A DNA stretch of 64,000 nucleotides from the NCBI RefSeq assembly GCF_026914265.1, contig NC_069135.1, positions 24,656,167 through 24,720,166 of the forward strand, written 5' to 3'. A program made the position numbers and the translations under genes. The notes beneath the pieces are model-generated. The model was not told the origin of the DNA, did no database searches, and was given only the letters and a program-made list of their open reading frames with translations. Origin of the DNA: Mya arenaria. Its lineage: Eukaryota > Mollusca > Bivalvia > Myida > Myidae. Positions 25,201-35,244 of the stretch are shown in pieces. Numbering within the stretch: position 1 is the first letter of the stretch; the number at the start of each line of letters is the position of its first letter.

Positions 25201-25826
25201 GTAATCAATATTTTCCATAATTGTACTATATCGTAAGTAGTTTAAGGTTTATCACTCAAAAAGTATGTTTGTTATACATGTGTATGTATTGATTTTGAAT
25301 ACGAGTGTCACTTTAAAATTTGACCATTTATATATATATATATATATTATACTTCCCTATTGTTTGGAGATGTTTGTGGAAACAAAGAACTTGTTTTTGG
25401 CGTTACCATACATCTAGGTCAAATAATCATACATGATGCGGTTTCTAACGATTTACTGCCTAGTTGTATAGTTATAGGTCATCACACTAGATTCTAACCT
25501 TAAGATATATCCAGATCTGTATATATATATATACACACACAGCACGTCTAGAATAAGTAAAAACAGTAGGAGTTATCATTTGTCGATGGAACAGTAACAT
25601 AATCCTATCATACGTGTTATCATAATCATGTAGACAGTACCCTGAATATTATATTTAGTGTACCTGTATAAGTATGCATATAGAATACATGATATAAATG
25701 ATTGATCCATTACATACGATTGTTTAACTTACCTCCATTGACAAATACACGACTGAAGCATAACAACACGAGGATATGGGCACATATATAACACAGCAAA
25801 ACATCACAACAGTTGCTAGTTTCCAT
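13278..25826 (-). CDS. Paralogue P2: PPxY/PSAP-tail single-pass membrane protein
   Basis: Exons in transcription order: 25826-25733 (ATG, signal peptide [20 protein letters not shown].., ends phase 1), 19223-18967, 15779-15656, 14567-14376, optional 14166-14077, 13879-13278 (stop). All borders are AG/GT and phases 1,0,1,1(,1) agree, giving 422 residues, or 452 with the 90-nt exon. The ectodomain (exons 2-3) has six Cys at family positions (DTCG, RRCEI, ELCIAS, YKCTA, PCFEY, ENC) and an NDT sequon. Exon 4 holds seven consecutive Asp and the TM ([20 protein letters not shown]). The tail has PPPY (SDSPPPYDS), PSAP (NHPSAPPL), repeated QNGAYNV blocks and PPSY ([10 protein letters not shown]). PPxY binds Nedd4-family WW domains and PSAP binds the TSG101 UEV domain (known for these motifs); their use here is inference. 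Family unrecognised. Intron 1 (6.5 kb) holds the 21-bp minisatellite. Confidence 0.8.
13778..14376. repeat. 299-bp tandem duplication spanning exon 4 end, intron and tail-exon start of P2
   Basis: The stretch 13778-14077 and the stretch 14077-14376 align end to end, including the TTTCTTTACAATATGGGTAT block and TCTTGTTAGCATTCGTATGT. The 3' boundary in each is CCTGACG (exon 4 donor region). The junction lies at a shared CGT between exon 5 (CCCCCGTAT) and exon 4 (TTCGTCAG). Confidence 0.8.
14077..14166 (-). CDS. Extra 90-nt symmetric exon of P2, hybrid of exon 5 start and exon 4 end
   Basis: Acceptor ..CACACAG before 14166 and donor GTATAT after 14077. The sequence copies the first ~80 nt of the tail exon ([14 protein letters not shown].., IPRSNYPPP) and ends in CGTCAG/GTATAT, which is the end of exon 4 and its donor. 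It is 1-1 phase and exactly 30 codons, so inclusion or skipping keeps frame. The copied PPPY has become PPPS followed by the splice. The unit, with its intron, is one half of a 299-bp tandem duplication (13778-14376). Expression is not shown by sequence alone. Confidence 0.7.
14883..15254 (+). mobile_element. TTAA-type MITE, copy M1, in P2 intron 3
   Basis: 372 bp, starting AGATGCACTCTTACTTCC after ATAA (degenerate TTAA) and ending GATTGCCACT before TTAA. It is a close sibling of the 24946-25312 copy (shared ACTTCCAGATAAGATTTACC / ACTCCCAGATAAGATTTACC and GAAATGAGCA). Termini are imperfect inverted repeats. Confidence 0.65.
15469..15554. repeat. 12-bp tandem repeat, about 7 copies
   Basis: Unit AACAACTGGACG with small changes (GGATG, CCGGATG, GGACAA), in P2 intron 3. 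The 12-bp length keeps frame, but no exon is indicated. Confidence 0.85.
16180..16671 (+). mobile_element. TTAA-flanked MITE carrying a tRNA-like promoter module
   Basis: The body starts AGGGGCTGTACACC after TTAA (16176-16179) and ends GGTGTACAGTCCCT before TTAA (16672-16675), giving 14-bp nearly perfect terminal inverted repeats with a TTAA duplication. This is the piggyBac-type signature. Inside, at 16468-16543, is a tRNA-like stretch with A-box-like TAGCACAGTGG and B-box-like GGTTCGAACCC. No transposase frame. Located in P2 intron 2. Confidence 0.7.
16468..16543 (+). ncRNA. tRNA-like (pol III promoter-like) module inside a MITE
   Basis: The T arm ACCGG-TTCGAAC-CCGGT is perfect and the A and B boxes are recognisable, but the acceptor stem does not pair well and the D arm is poor. 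It is therefore a tRNA-derived relic or SINE head rather than a working tRNA. The GCA triplet in the middle would correspond to a Cys anticodon, which is weak. Confidence 0.45.
17303..17704 (+). mobile_element. tRNA-derived SINE
   Basis: The head at 17303-17374 has an A box (TGGCCTAGTGG) and B box (GGATTCGATCC), with CCGCGTC after it. A ~330-bp body follows, ending near CCGCAAGGTCTAAAGAAATG. Short frames on both strands across the body are incidental. Located in P2 intron 2. Confidence 0.65.
18132..18820 (-). mobile_element. Foldback-type repeat with inverted ends, interrupted by a TTAA MITE
   Basis: The left arm has CCTCGGCCATTTTTCATCG and the right arm its inverted equivalent (CGATGGAAAGTGGCCGAGG). 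Uninterrupted relatives lie at about 24555-24790 (left edge degraded) and 39142-39370. The 18358-18716 MITE sits inside. Located in P2 intron 2. Confidence 0.6.
18358..18716 (+). mobile_element. TTAA-type MITE, copy M3
   Basis: Body AGCTACACTCTCACAGATT...AATCTGTGAGAGTGCAGCT, flanked by TTAA at 18354-18357 and 18717-18720. The inverted ends match over about 19 bp with one or two changes. An internal inverted pair (AGTGATATAAGACTGATGAC / GTCACCAGTCTTATATGACT) adds a second stem. No coding capacity. Confidence 0.8.
18967..19223 (-). CDS. P2 exon 2, ectodomain
   Basis: 257 nt, acceptor GTTTCAG, donor GTAATG, phase 1 to 0. It encodes [17 protein letters not shown].. through ..[11 protein letters not shown]. 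It aligns residue by residue with P3 exon 2 (28790-29064) and P4 exon 2 (41958-42217): V(T)xDTC, YDGS, CxIxIxN, DTELCIxS, W(I/W)x(K/R)C, RFxF. Confidence 0.85.
19405..22930. repeat. 21-bp minisatellite, ~168 units, in P2 intron 1
   Basis: The plus-strand unit contains GCATAAGAGGGACAGGG preceded by TGCT (21 bp). Because 21 is a multiple of three, most frames stay open on both strands as heptapeptide repeats (plus LHKRDRV, minus MQHPVPL, up to 265 codons). Near the left end (19589-19925) the array has a 104-bp higher-order period set by a 20-bp variant unit (ACATAAGATGTCTGGGTGC). On the P2 sense strand every unit reads CCCTGTCCCTCTTATGCAG, which resembles a 3' splice site. The long frames are judged non-coding. 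Confidence 0.95.
23251..23880 (-). mobile_element. LINE 3' fragment with (GTTCT)n-type tail, in P2 intron 1
   Basis: Minus frame 23851-23435 encodes a LINE C-terminal region: [20 protein letters not shown], then [20 protein letters not shown] and CPFYKD, that is a CxxC..H..C zinc-binding end. On the minus strand it finishes in a pentanucleotide tail seen as AACAG repeats at 23251-23273, a known style of CR1-like 3' ends. 5'-truncated. Confidence 0.75.
24550..24790 (+). mobile_element. Copy of the foldback-type repeat with an empty TTAA site
   Basis: Starts near CCGAAAACAGCCTCGAATGT and continues ATGCCAGTACAT..TAATAGTATTAATTAAATG, TAGTGTTTTAACG, like the 39142-39370 copy. TTAA at 24645-24648 is the uninterrupted equivalent of the site filled by the 18358-18716 MITE. 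Located in P2 intron 1. Confidence 0.55.
24946..25312 (+). mobile_element. TTAA-type MITE, copy M2, in P2 intron 1
   Basis: 367 bp between TTAA (24942-24945) and TTAA (25313-25316). Ends AGATGCACTCTTAC and ACGAGTGTCACT form imperfect inverted repeats. Sibling of 14883-15254. Confidence 0.75.
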
Positions 25827-26504
25827 TCTTGTATATTCAGATCTTAACTACCGGTTTTGTTTTCCAATATTGTTCAGTCAGTAACAAGTTGATATAGACG
25901 CCTGCGTCAAACAGAATAAAGCAAGGAATGATCACTGACTCACAGGTCGATCGATTGCAAAATACGACAGACGGATAACGGTTTATCCAGCTTTATGTTT
26001 AAACGCCCTACTGTAATATTAAGCGTCATCTTGTTGATAGCTCTTGGGTTAAAACAACGTGTTGTTGTTTTTTAAATAAATATACTGGTTGAGAAGCAGT
26101 TTCCGACAGTTTTTAAACGTTTTTATTGAATTATTTATACGTGTTTAAATATCTACTAAAATTGTTCACAATTTATATAACTACAGCTCAAGCTGCTATT
26201 GTCGATATATTTCTTACATGTGTGACGTCACATACAGTATAGCGTATCTAATAGGGGCGCAAAGAGGGTGCTTACGCAGTTTCCGACAATTTGAATGCGG
26301 GGCATATTTGATGTGCCTGTTGTGTGTTTTTATTATCCGTTTATTTAATATACTAAATATAAGACTGAAACCATTTAAGAAGAATATGATTGAACAATAA
26401 ACATGTCTTGATTTAGTAATAGACGAACCTGCAACTATATTTTTTCCTGACTGGAACGTACATAGGTTTAAAACTTGGAGACTGACGCAAAAAAAAATGG
26501 ATTC

Positions 26505-26506
26505 AA

Positions 26507-26537
<31 letters not shown>

Positions 26538-26598
26538 GCGTGTGCGTGTGTGTGTGCGCGTGCGCGCGCGCGCGCGTGCGTGCGTGCGTGTGTGTGCA
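26505..26598. repeat. (TG)n/(CG)n alternating purine-pyrimidine microsatellite
   Basis: About 90 bp of uninterrupted TG, CG and TGCG steps with a CG-rich centre (GCGCGTGCGCGCGCGCGCG), the composition known to favour Z-DNA. It lies between the divergent P2 and P3 genes, ~0.7 kb upstream of P2. Confidence 0.9.
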
Positions 26599-27059
26599 AT
26601 AAAGTGTAGAATGTCATGTATGATAGCACAAGGAAAGTGATTTACCTATCAACGAACCAACACATTGTATAAGTTTAAAGTGAAATTTGGCAACGACTTT
26701 AACTTAAATGCAACTTTTACACGTACGCGAAGCCACGCGTACAAGTTCACGTACATGTATTGTTTAGAAACCTGTCTTCATGTTTGGACGTGTACTTGAT
26801 GCGACGTCAAGGCCGACAATTCTTGTTTTAAAGATATGAGCGTCGCTTCCGTACGTGTTGTATGTCTGTTTTTGTGTCCGTGTCTGTTATAGACTTATAC
26901 TATATTATAATTCTGAGCTATGAATTACCAAGATGCCATGGTCATGGTCATTCAATAAGATGGTAAACAGTTGATATTCTAAGTGTTCAATACTACTAAA
27001 GAAATTTGTGTTTAACAAGGTCATCATAAACACTTTGATTTTCTTAAGGTTCCGAGTAT

Positions 27060-27445
27060 AGAAATTTTCAACGGATTAGTTCGACTGGTTGCACTTTTAA
27101 TGATAATGTATATGCACAAAAAATATCGACGGATAAGTTCGACTGGTTGCACTTTTAGTGATAATGTATATGCACAAAAAATATCGACGGATAAGTTCGA
27201 CTGGTTGCACTTTAAATGATAATGTATATGCACAAAAAATATCGACGGATAAGTTCTACTGATTGCACTTTTCTATGATAATGTGCATGAACTGAACTTT
27301 CAGCGAATAGGTTCGACTTGTAGCTCTTTTCTATGATAATATGTATGAGCGGATACTTTCAACGGATTAGTTCAACATGTAGTACACACTATACAAACTG
27401 TGAATGTCATTGGACTAAAATGTCGACGGATTAGTTCGACTGGTT
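27060..27445. repeat. 58-bp tandem repeat upstream of P3
   Basis: The unit contains CGACGGATAAGTTCGACTGG, TTGCACTTTT, GATAATGTATATGCAC. Near-identical copies start at 27069, 27127, 27185 and 27243, then decayed copies run to about 27445. Confidence 0.9.
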
Positions 27446-27475
27446 ATAATAGCACTTTATGTGATATTTATATAT

Positions 27476-27521
27476 AGTTCTGCTCATACACTTTATATAT
27501 ATATATAGTGTATGAGCAGAA
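27476..27521. repeat. Perfect 17-bp inverted repeat with AT loop
   Basis: AGTTCTGCTCATACACT (27476-27492) and its exact reverse complement (27505-27521) surround a 12-nt TTATATATATAT loop that can itself zip. It lies ~670 bp upstream of the P3 ATG. No terminator role is implied in a eukaryote. Confidence 0.9.
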
Positions 27522-28192
27522 CTTTTTCAAACTTACCGTCTCGCAAAGTTCATCATTCCGGCTTAAATAGCTTTTAAGTCTTATTCCTTTTCGATTGAAG
27601 CAACAACAACAACAACAACAACAACACAACAATAGACCAGCAGACGATCGTTGGTGTTTGCAACGTGACGTTGTTTTGAAGAATTATTGTTATGCATATA
27701 TGGAAATTGTGCTTACATTTTCATACTTTCCTATATATATGTATATGAACGGCAGCACGAGGAAATTATGAAAATGTAAACATTTAAAATAATATAAATA
27801 TAATTTTATTATCATTCAAAGTTTACAGTATAAATGTACTTAAAATGAATTTGGTACAATTTCGATCTTCTCTATACATGTATTTGGATTGATTATTTCG
27901 AGTAATGAAGTAATGAAATAACATGACATGCCTGTTTTTTTACACCGTTGCGTATTCTGACTATCACTTTTAATTGTGCAAACACAGGCTTAGAATCAAA
28001 ACACAAAGATAACGACTGCTGAATGTACACCCAAAGTCGACTCATCGCTTTCATGGATTAGCACCGCCGATGCGCCATGAAAGGATCGGAGCTGTAAAGT
28101 TAAGAATAATATTGAAAATATCGTAGTGAGAGCTTAGATTCACCCTTCGTATATTCAGACAAAACCGGATGTTATCACCTGAAATTGGAAGA

Positions 28193-31100
28193 ATGAAAAC
28201 AATCAAACGTGTTGATGTTTTGCTATGTGTTGATATACTCATGCTAGTATGCTACATTGATGCTGGTAAGTTTAACAATTGAACGAGCGTTATATTTATT
28301 TAATACTGAGTAACGTTTTTCCTGAAGACCTCTGTGAAGGCTATCATCAAGTATGATCATCGACATATATCAATGACACTTGTACCTAATTTTGAGTATT
28401 GTACCTTAACTTTAATTATTGAATCGCACGTGCACACGTCGGTTACGTTAGAATCACGTGCTACAATCATGCACGTTATCAATCTCGTACGCAGTGATTT
28501 CCCTTGGCGAGCAGTAAAGGTCTCTCCAACAACGTAAGAAAATAGCCGAAATTTAGTTGTATATTGTTGTGTTTTTTAGTAATTTTGTACACGTATATTT
28601 TCAGTATGTAAGTAAAGGCCCATTAAATATAATCGGTTTCAAAGATTCAACTGGCTAAATTGACCAATGAAATTGTATTCTTTTCCATCGTTTCATGTAT
28701 CATGACGTGTTGTAAATAAACATTATATATTTAAACAGAGATAGAAAGAAATTAAATTCATTTTGGATATAATTATTTTTGTTTTTTAGAGCAAGTGATT
28801 GACGTCACAAAAGACACGTGCTGGTCGGAAATAAACTTAGAAAGGACCGATGTGATACGTGTTCAGTATGACGGAAGCAAGATATATTGGAAATATGTTC
28901 CTATAATGAAAAAATGTAGAATCATGATTGTAAACAATTTTGAAGACACAAAGTTGTGCATTACATCGCTATATTCAGGATACAGAGACAAAGATTGGAT
29001 CAAACGATGCTCATCGATTTTCAAGTTTTCATTCATAGATAAACACGGAACTAACCCCTATCTGGTAATGTTAATTTGAACCGTTGCAAACAGAATCGGG
29101 TCTTAAAGTGAACCTTTAAACAATTCGTTTTTGCTATCATATCAAATATTAAATTCATGAAAAGAATGAATAAACTACATTACAAGATCGATGAAACATC
29201 AAAGCACGCTTTATAAAGTCAGCATTTTATTAAGTCACCGGAAACTAATACGTAATATATCACTTTGACGACATATCTAATGTAAGACATATTTCTGCAT
29301 GTTGTGAAAAATATCAGAAGTAAAAACCATTGCAGCACGAATAAAATTATATTAGTTTAATGTTTGTATTTATAAAATAAGGCATCTTTATAATCTTTAT
29401 GTTTCTATTGTATACTACATGCAATGCTAATTATTCATTTGGCTAATGCCACAATGTACCAACACCTACTATTTAATATCGCTTGGTAGCTTCTGGCATT
29501 AACAAGTCCGCCCGGTAAGCTCAATCGGTAGAGCGTTCGACTGTGAATAGGACAACCCGGGCTCGATTCCCGAGCGAACCAGGTGACTTCTGATGTAATT
29601 GGTTATGAAATCCTTCCTACGACCATTCGCACTGTACCACTGCCTGCCCCTGGCATGTGCAGAAGTAGTCAGTTCCTTGTAGAGGTTAAGCACCTAGTAC
29701 TGGTTAATCGCCAGATAGTCTGCCCAGTATAGGTGTGCGGTGGTCGGACTGTCACTCTGGGACCCTTCAATGTGCTCACACCGGGACCCGGAGTATAAAC
29801 ACCCTAAACATTATCGTAACCTTTGTTTTATCAAGTGGTTTGACCTCATAAATAAGTTTCTTTGCTCCAATTGAAAAACATATATAAATGTATTATGTAC
29901 CGATTCAATACGTTTTCTAGAAACAATACTTACCAATATCGGTGTCTTTTTGTGAGGACACGATAACGTCCCTGGTTGGTTCGAACCCTCGCTCTTGTGG
30001 ATGAGAGCCGGACAGTTATATTACAACATGTAAAAGTAATGCATCTAATCTACAAATGCTATTGAAAAACCAATCCGCTTTGGCATGTTTTTGTGTCAAA
30101 ACATTCGTTCATTTCAGAATTGCTCTGCACTTGCCACCAATGAATATTGCCACTCTTCCATTGAAGCGACTGCTGTTCTAGCTTTCTCTGACCCTCCTTT
30201 CAGACTCAAGAGTGATTTCGTGATCAAGATCGCCAGAAAAATAGGTATTATTATGGAAGCCCTTGTTTTAACTTATTGATATAAAAAATAGTCTAAATAT
30301 TTAAAACATACAAATAATTATAAATAGAAAATAATTAAAGCTACTCTGTCACATATATACCGTTTTTGACTTGAAATGAACCAATTCTTGCGTATATGTC
30401 TGGAAATAGTGATTTAAGAAAGCTGACTAAAGATAAGATCTCAATTTTTAGCTCGACTATTCGAAAATAAGGAGGCTATACTACTCGCCCCGGCGTGGCG
30501 TTTACGTCGGCGTTAATGTCCGGTTAATCTGTTGGCATTTGCACTTATAAAACTAATACCCTTCATTCAATTCACTTAATACAGTTGTTCAGGACCATCA
30601 CACAATGAGGTAACAAAACTCCATGTTATCCTTTATAAAAAAATATGGCCACTGATTGACTTAGGAGCTTAGGTTAAAATTAGAGGGCAAGTTGGAATTT
30701 TTATTAATGCCTTATATATCCTTCATTTAATTGACTTAATACTTTACACAATTATTGACTGCAATTTTAAAATAAGGTGACTTAACTCCATATACACACT
30801 TAATACCAATTACGGCCCTTTCATGCTTTTCTTTGGTTTTGGGGTCCCTGAGGGGCAAGGTCAAGGTCACTGTTACTATAAATAGAAAATGATTGATACT
30901 GAATAACTTTTGCTAGTTTCATGTGATTGTGTTTGGGGTCTCGAGAGTCATGGTCAAGGTCAATGTTACTGTTGCTAAAATAGAAAGATGGTTAGTACTA
31001 CATATTAACTAAAATTAGGTTGACAAATTGTGAAAAATCTTGGCATATTGGTATAGTTTATGGAGACCTTTCATGGGAATGCGTTTGGGACCCTAGTGTC

Positions 31101-34100
31101 AAGATCACTACTACTAAAAATAGATAACCGTTTGGTATTAAATAACTTTAGTCAGGGTTGACATATTGTGACCAAACTTGGAATGTCGGAATAATAAATG
31201 GAGTACGTCCATCGGAATGGGTAATTGGCACCTAGGGACAAAGTCAAGGAGCGTAACTTAGAATAGACAAAACAGTAGAAACTCATCTCACAACAAAGGC
31301 TGATGTTTTTCTGTCAATCATTGAAAACCTGGTTTTGTTGCATTTTTATTTTGACATTTTATTGCCTTCTATTGTGTTAATTTCTAACACGTAACGGCGT
31401 ATAGTCTAGATCGCTGTTCTTCGACAGCTTTCTGCATATTTTTGGTCCAAAGTTGATGTTTTATGTCAAAAAGTGTTACTATCAATTGACATTTCCGGCC
31501 GTTTTTCGAACAATTCAGATTTGTCAAATCGGTCAATCTGTGAGAACGCAGTTTTAATATTATATGTTGATATATGAACCATGTACAGTCTTCTTAAACA
31601 AACTTCTATTGGCGTTTGTTTAGTAAAAGGTATTTAACAAGCTATTCTCGGCGTTTGTTAAGTAAAAGTTGTTAACAAACAACTCTCGGCGTGTGTTAAG
31701 TTAAAGGTTGTTAACAAACTACTCTCGGCGTTTGTTAAGTAAAAGGACGTAAACAAACTACTCTCGGCGTTTGTTAAGTAAATGGACGTAAACAAACTAC
31801 TCTCGGCGTTTGTTAAGTAAATGGACGTAAACAAACTACTCCCGGCGTTTGTTAAGTAAATGGATGTAAACAAACTACTCTCGGCGTTTGTTAAGTTAAA
31901 GGTTGTTAACAAACTACTTTCGGCGTTTGTTAAGTTAAAGGTTGTTAACAAACTACTCTCGGCGTTTGTTTAGTAAAATGTCTTACACAAACGACCCTCG
32001 GTGTTTGTTAATTTAAGGGTCGTAAACAAACTACTCACCATGTTTGATTAGTTAAAGGTCCTAAACAATCGGCTCTAGGCGTTTGTTAATTAAAAGGTCG
32101 ATTTTAGAAAACGTGTACGAACTGAAGGTTCAACAGTTTAGCCCACGCTTCCATTGCCTTAACCTTGTTTTCAGTGTACAAGAGGTACGTTATTGCTATT
32201 TTTTGCTTTATAAGCGTTTCAAATCACTTATATGAAATCAGTACTGTCGTATCTGGTAGTATAACATTTAGTGATTTTGATATTAATACATTTTTATATC
32301 TTTACATACCATATGCAAATCATTTCTTGTTTTTTTGTCTGTAAATGAATTATTTTTAGGATGATGGATGCTGCTGCTCGTTCCCGTGTTTATTAAAGGC
32401 AAACTCATGTCAGCAGCGGTACCATCGTCGTAAGCATCGGATAATGGAAACACTGAATAAGAATTTGCCTTTCATGCGTGCTTCAAGTATGCGGAAATTG
32501 TTTCACTCCTCCTTTGTTGGCACAACATTTTTGTGAGTGTTCGTTAATTGTAAGCCTATACTTATATATATGTAGGAACTTAAATCCTCGTCAAGACACA
32601 TTTGTTCAATTTAAAACATCATGAAAGATATAATTGAACAAAACTAATCAGCGGAGAAGGACAAGGATATCGGAGCAAGTGGCAGGGTTTACACGCTGAT
32701 TCTTATTTTTAAGTAAAAATAAATAATGTCATGAGATTGCTTGAAGTACTGAATGAATTCGGAAGGTGTCAAATTGAGAAATCCTGAAACGAAGAATGTA
32801 TCTTGTCCAAAGACCTAATTATCTCTGGCATATCTATAGTTTTGACAAACTAAAACCGTTCGGTTTGTGTTTACAGGGTGTAATTGGTGGACACAGTGTA
32901 ATAATTTTGTGACTAGAAGTTTGTTTTTTTAATAATATTCAGAAGACTTTCGCAGAAGATCACCGTTAACACAGTTTCAAGTCATACAAGTCACGGATTC
33001 GTTCCGAAAACCTTGCAGGCAGACTGCGGAGCAAAAGCTTTCTGAAACCATTTTTCAGACATAACAAAAAAAAATTCATGGACGGTTTGAAGAGATTTGT
33101 GTTTGGCCAAAGCACTGCCAACCAGCGAACAGATGAATGGTGGATAGGTCGATAAACCCACATTAAGTGCTTGTGAAAGATTCGATGTGTTGCACCTTAT
33201 TGATATGGAATGTTCTTGATTCTATGCAACCGAAGTACTCCAAACAGAGGTCGACCACATTGCTATTTATTGAAAATTACACAATGAACAAAAAGGAGAA
33301 TATAGAAATTTGCACTGGTAAATCGGGAATGTTATTCAACGACCCAGAACTATTTGGCAAACGTGGTCGATGGATTGAAGTCATTTTCAGTATATTCAAA
33401 CTTGCTCAAAACCACATCAATGCAAATGTGAAGTAATTATTTCAGAAAACAGCCCAATGTTCTAAACTCTGATACTCAGATGCCACATAATGCTAGCAAA
33501 GATTAAAACTATATGGAACAATGTTATATGGTTATGAAAGGGAACTAAATGTTTGATATGTAATTATTTAAAACATCATATGATTAACTTGTCATGTATC
33601 CTCTCTAATTAAATACGTCATTGAGTTGCTCTGGAACTGAAATACATAATAATAATCTGTGTGTCCAAATGTCCCAGTCTGATTGTCTGTATTAAACTTT
33701 TGTTTCTAGTTTCAATGAATAAAATGCATGTAATTAAACCACAATTGCGACTTTCACTATAATACCAAACGAAGAGAAAACAGACATGTCTATGTCGAGC
33801 AAGGGCCGTAATTTTACAATCATCAAATTTTTATTTTAGTGTGATGTTACTATCTGTGAATCGTTCTCTGTGTTTTAATCCAAAACTGAAATTGATAATA
33901 AGATATGGCTGCTATTTTGTAACATAGTAAATTAGTTCATATAAGTAAACAACAATCTTGAACATGTACACAATAAATGCAAAAATGGACCCGATTTTGA
34001 CTATTTTTTTTGTTAATTCGTATCAAATAAATCTTGCATAAAGGATATTATTGGTGCCTACGTGAAATTCACGAAATATGATTTTAAACTCAAAGGGCTT

Positions 34101-35244
34101 TACCCGAGTGTCCAAGTCGCACAAGAGAGTTGGTATTTTAGAGTTAACACCGGGAAGCCTTGGTGAAGTTCCATTCAAAGCATCCCATTCGATTACGTTC
34201 ATCGATAGCTGTACTCAAGTCAAGTCTCAATACTAACACATATTTAAGACATAAATATATCTCCTTTACATAGTTTACCATGTTTTATAAAGATTGTATT
34301 TGTTTGGTATTTTTACTTTTACAATTGCTTTAAAAAGTCTTAGAAAATTATAGTAAGTGACTGGTATACTTGTGTGTGTCGACAAATACGTACGTATGTG
34401 GTTGTAATGTCATGATTATTTACAGCTCCAGCTAATAGATCACCGAAAGATGATGATGGTGCTGATACAAAAAAAACCGACTTGGATTGTGATATTTACA
34501 GTGTTCGCTATTTCCATCGTTATCTGTGCATTGCTGGCCAGAGTTTGTATAGGAAGAAAGGATTCAGGTATGTGTTTGGGGTTACCTGTCCATAATTTAT
34601 TTCAATTAACCTTCTTGTGTACAAAAGAACAGCGATAGCTTGTTAAGTGCTATAGGCCATCGATTTGATACATTATCGTTCTCTTCCTCAAATAATGTGC
34701 TCTCTTAAAGCATACCTATATTGTGAAGCTTAACCTGACATAGGGTATCAACTATACCTACTCATTCCTTGTGTACACAGGTCGGAACGATGGATCCAAT
34801 GAGCCTTTGCAAGTAGCTATGACGGATATTCCAAAGCCTGACTCCCCACTCCCGTATAGATTGCGCATACTGGAAACAGGAAGGGACCCATCACTTCCTC
34901 CTTTTTTATCCGGTACGGATTCCACTACTCATACAATACGCCCTTCAGCTCCACCGCTCATAGACGAACCACCTCAAACTGGAGCATTCAATGTTCCTTA
35001 TCGATTGCCATCAGCACCTCCACATTGTGAAGAGCCATCTCAAAATGGAGCATACAATGTCCAGTATAGCGTTGAAAACAGTGACAACAGACACACACAT
35101 AGAACACCAGGTCTCTCAACTAGTAATAAAAATGAAACAAGTCAAATTCCACCAAACACTGAAACAGATTTGTCAGAGACGCCACCTCCGTCCTATGATA
35201 TGGTCGTCGCTGCAGATAGTCCTTATTTGTTTAGTGATAATTAA
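28193..35244 (+). CDS. Paralogue P3: PPxY/double-PSAP-tail membrane protein with an A8 frameshift before the TM
   Basis: Exons 28193-28265 (signal peptide MKTIKRVDVLLCVDILMLVC..), 28790-29064, 30118-30244, 34426-34567 and 34781-35244, all AG/GT. Phases 1,0,1 agree, but exon 4 is 142 nt, one base longer than a 1-1 exon should be. The break is at eight A's (34469-34476). Upstream the frame reads ..DDDGADTKK; the TM (PTWIVIFTVFAISIVICALL) and the tail are in the +1 frame. Read unshifted, translation stops in the last exon just after its start, giving a TM-less product. The tail carries two PSAP (RPSAPPL, LPSAPPH) and a C-terminal PPSY (PPPSYDMVV); the first PY motif has become SPLPYR. Six ectodomain Cys are kept. 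Family unrecognised. The frameshift could be an assembly error, a polymorphism or slippage. Confidence 0.72.
29507..29815 (+). mobile_element. tRNA-derived SINE in P3 intron 2
   Basis: The head at 29507-29580 has A-box-like TAAGCTCAATCGGTAGAGCG and B-box GGCTCGATTCC; the ~230-bp body ends near CGGAGTATAAACACC. The 64-codon minus frame across it is a shadow of the SINE. Confidence 0.65.
30339..31553. mobile_element. TTAA-type MITE interrupted by a second repeat element
   Basis: Left end AGCTACTCTGTCACATAT after TTAA (30335-30338); right end AATCTGTGAGAACGCAGT before TTAA (31554-31557), like copy M3. From about 30449 it is interrupted by a GCTCGACTATTCG... ACTCGCCCCGGCG element, also present at 53241, followed by GGTCAAGGTCAC-type units to about 31300. 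Nested order: MITE first, other element second. Confidence 0.55.
31615..32105. repeat. 39-bp tandem repeat, about 12 copies, P3 intron 3
   Basis: The unit contains CTCTCGGCGTTTGTTAAGTA then AATGGACGTAAACAAA. 39 bp is 13 codons, so a 97-codon minus frame of LFTSIYLTNAESS-type repeats stays open; judged incidental. Outer copies are more diverged. Confidence 0.9.
32960..33440 (+). pseudogene. Decayed integrase-like fragment
   Basis: Plus-strand pieces in different frames: FVPKTLQADCGAKAF, then DGLKRFVFGQSTANQRTDEW followed by W, then an open stretch 33167-33436 (VKDSMCCTLLIWNVLDSMQP..ENYTMNKKENIE..). The G(K/Q)STANQRxxxWW motif is typical of a transposon-derived integrase-core family common in molluscs and fish (from memory). 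Stops and frameshifts separate the pieces. It lies in P3 intron 3 on the P3 strand. Confidence 0.45.
33440..34425 (+). other. Remainder of P3 intron 3
   Basis: AT-rich, no recognised repeat or gene. Ends in the acceptor TTATTTACAG before 34426. Confidence 0.5.

Noticed and set aside
27476..27521. Rho-independent-type terminator
   Set aside because: Perfect hairpin followed by T's, but this is a eukaryotic intergenic region; treated as an inverted repeat only.
29507..29580. A working tRNA gene
   Set aside because: It is the head of a SINE with a ~230-bp body; the acceptor stem is imperfect.
31658..31951. 97-codon repetitive minus frame
   Set aside because: Explained by the 39-bp tandem repeat in P3 intron 3.
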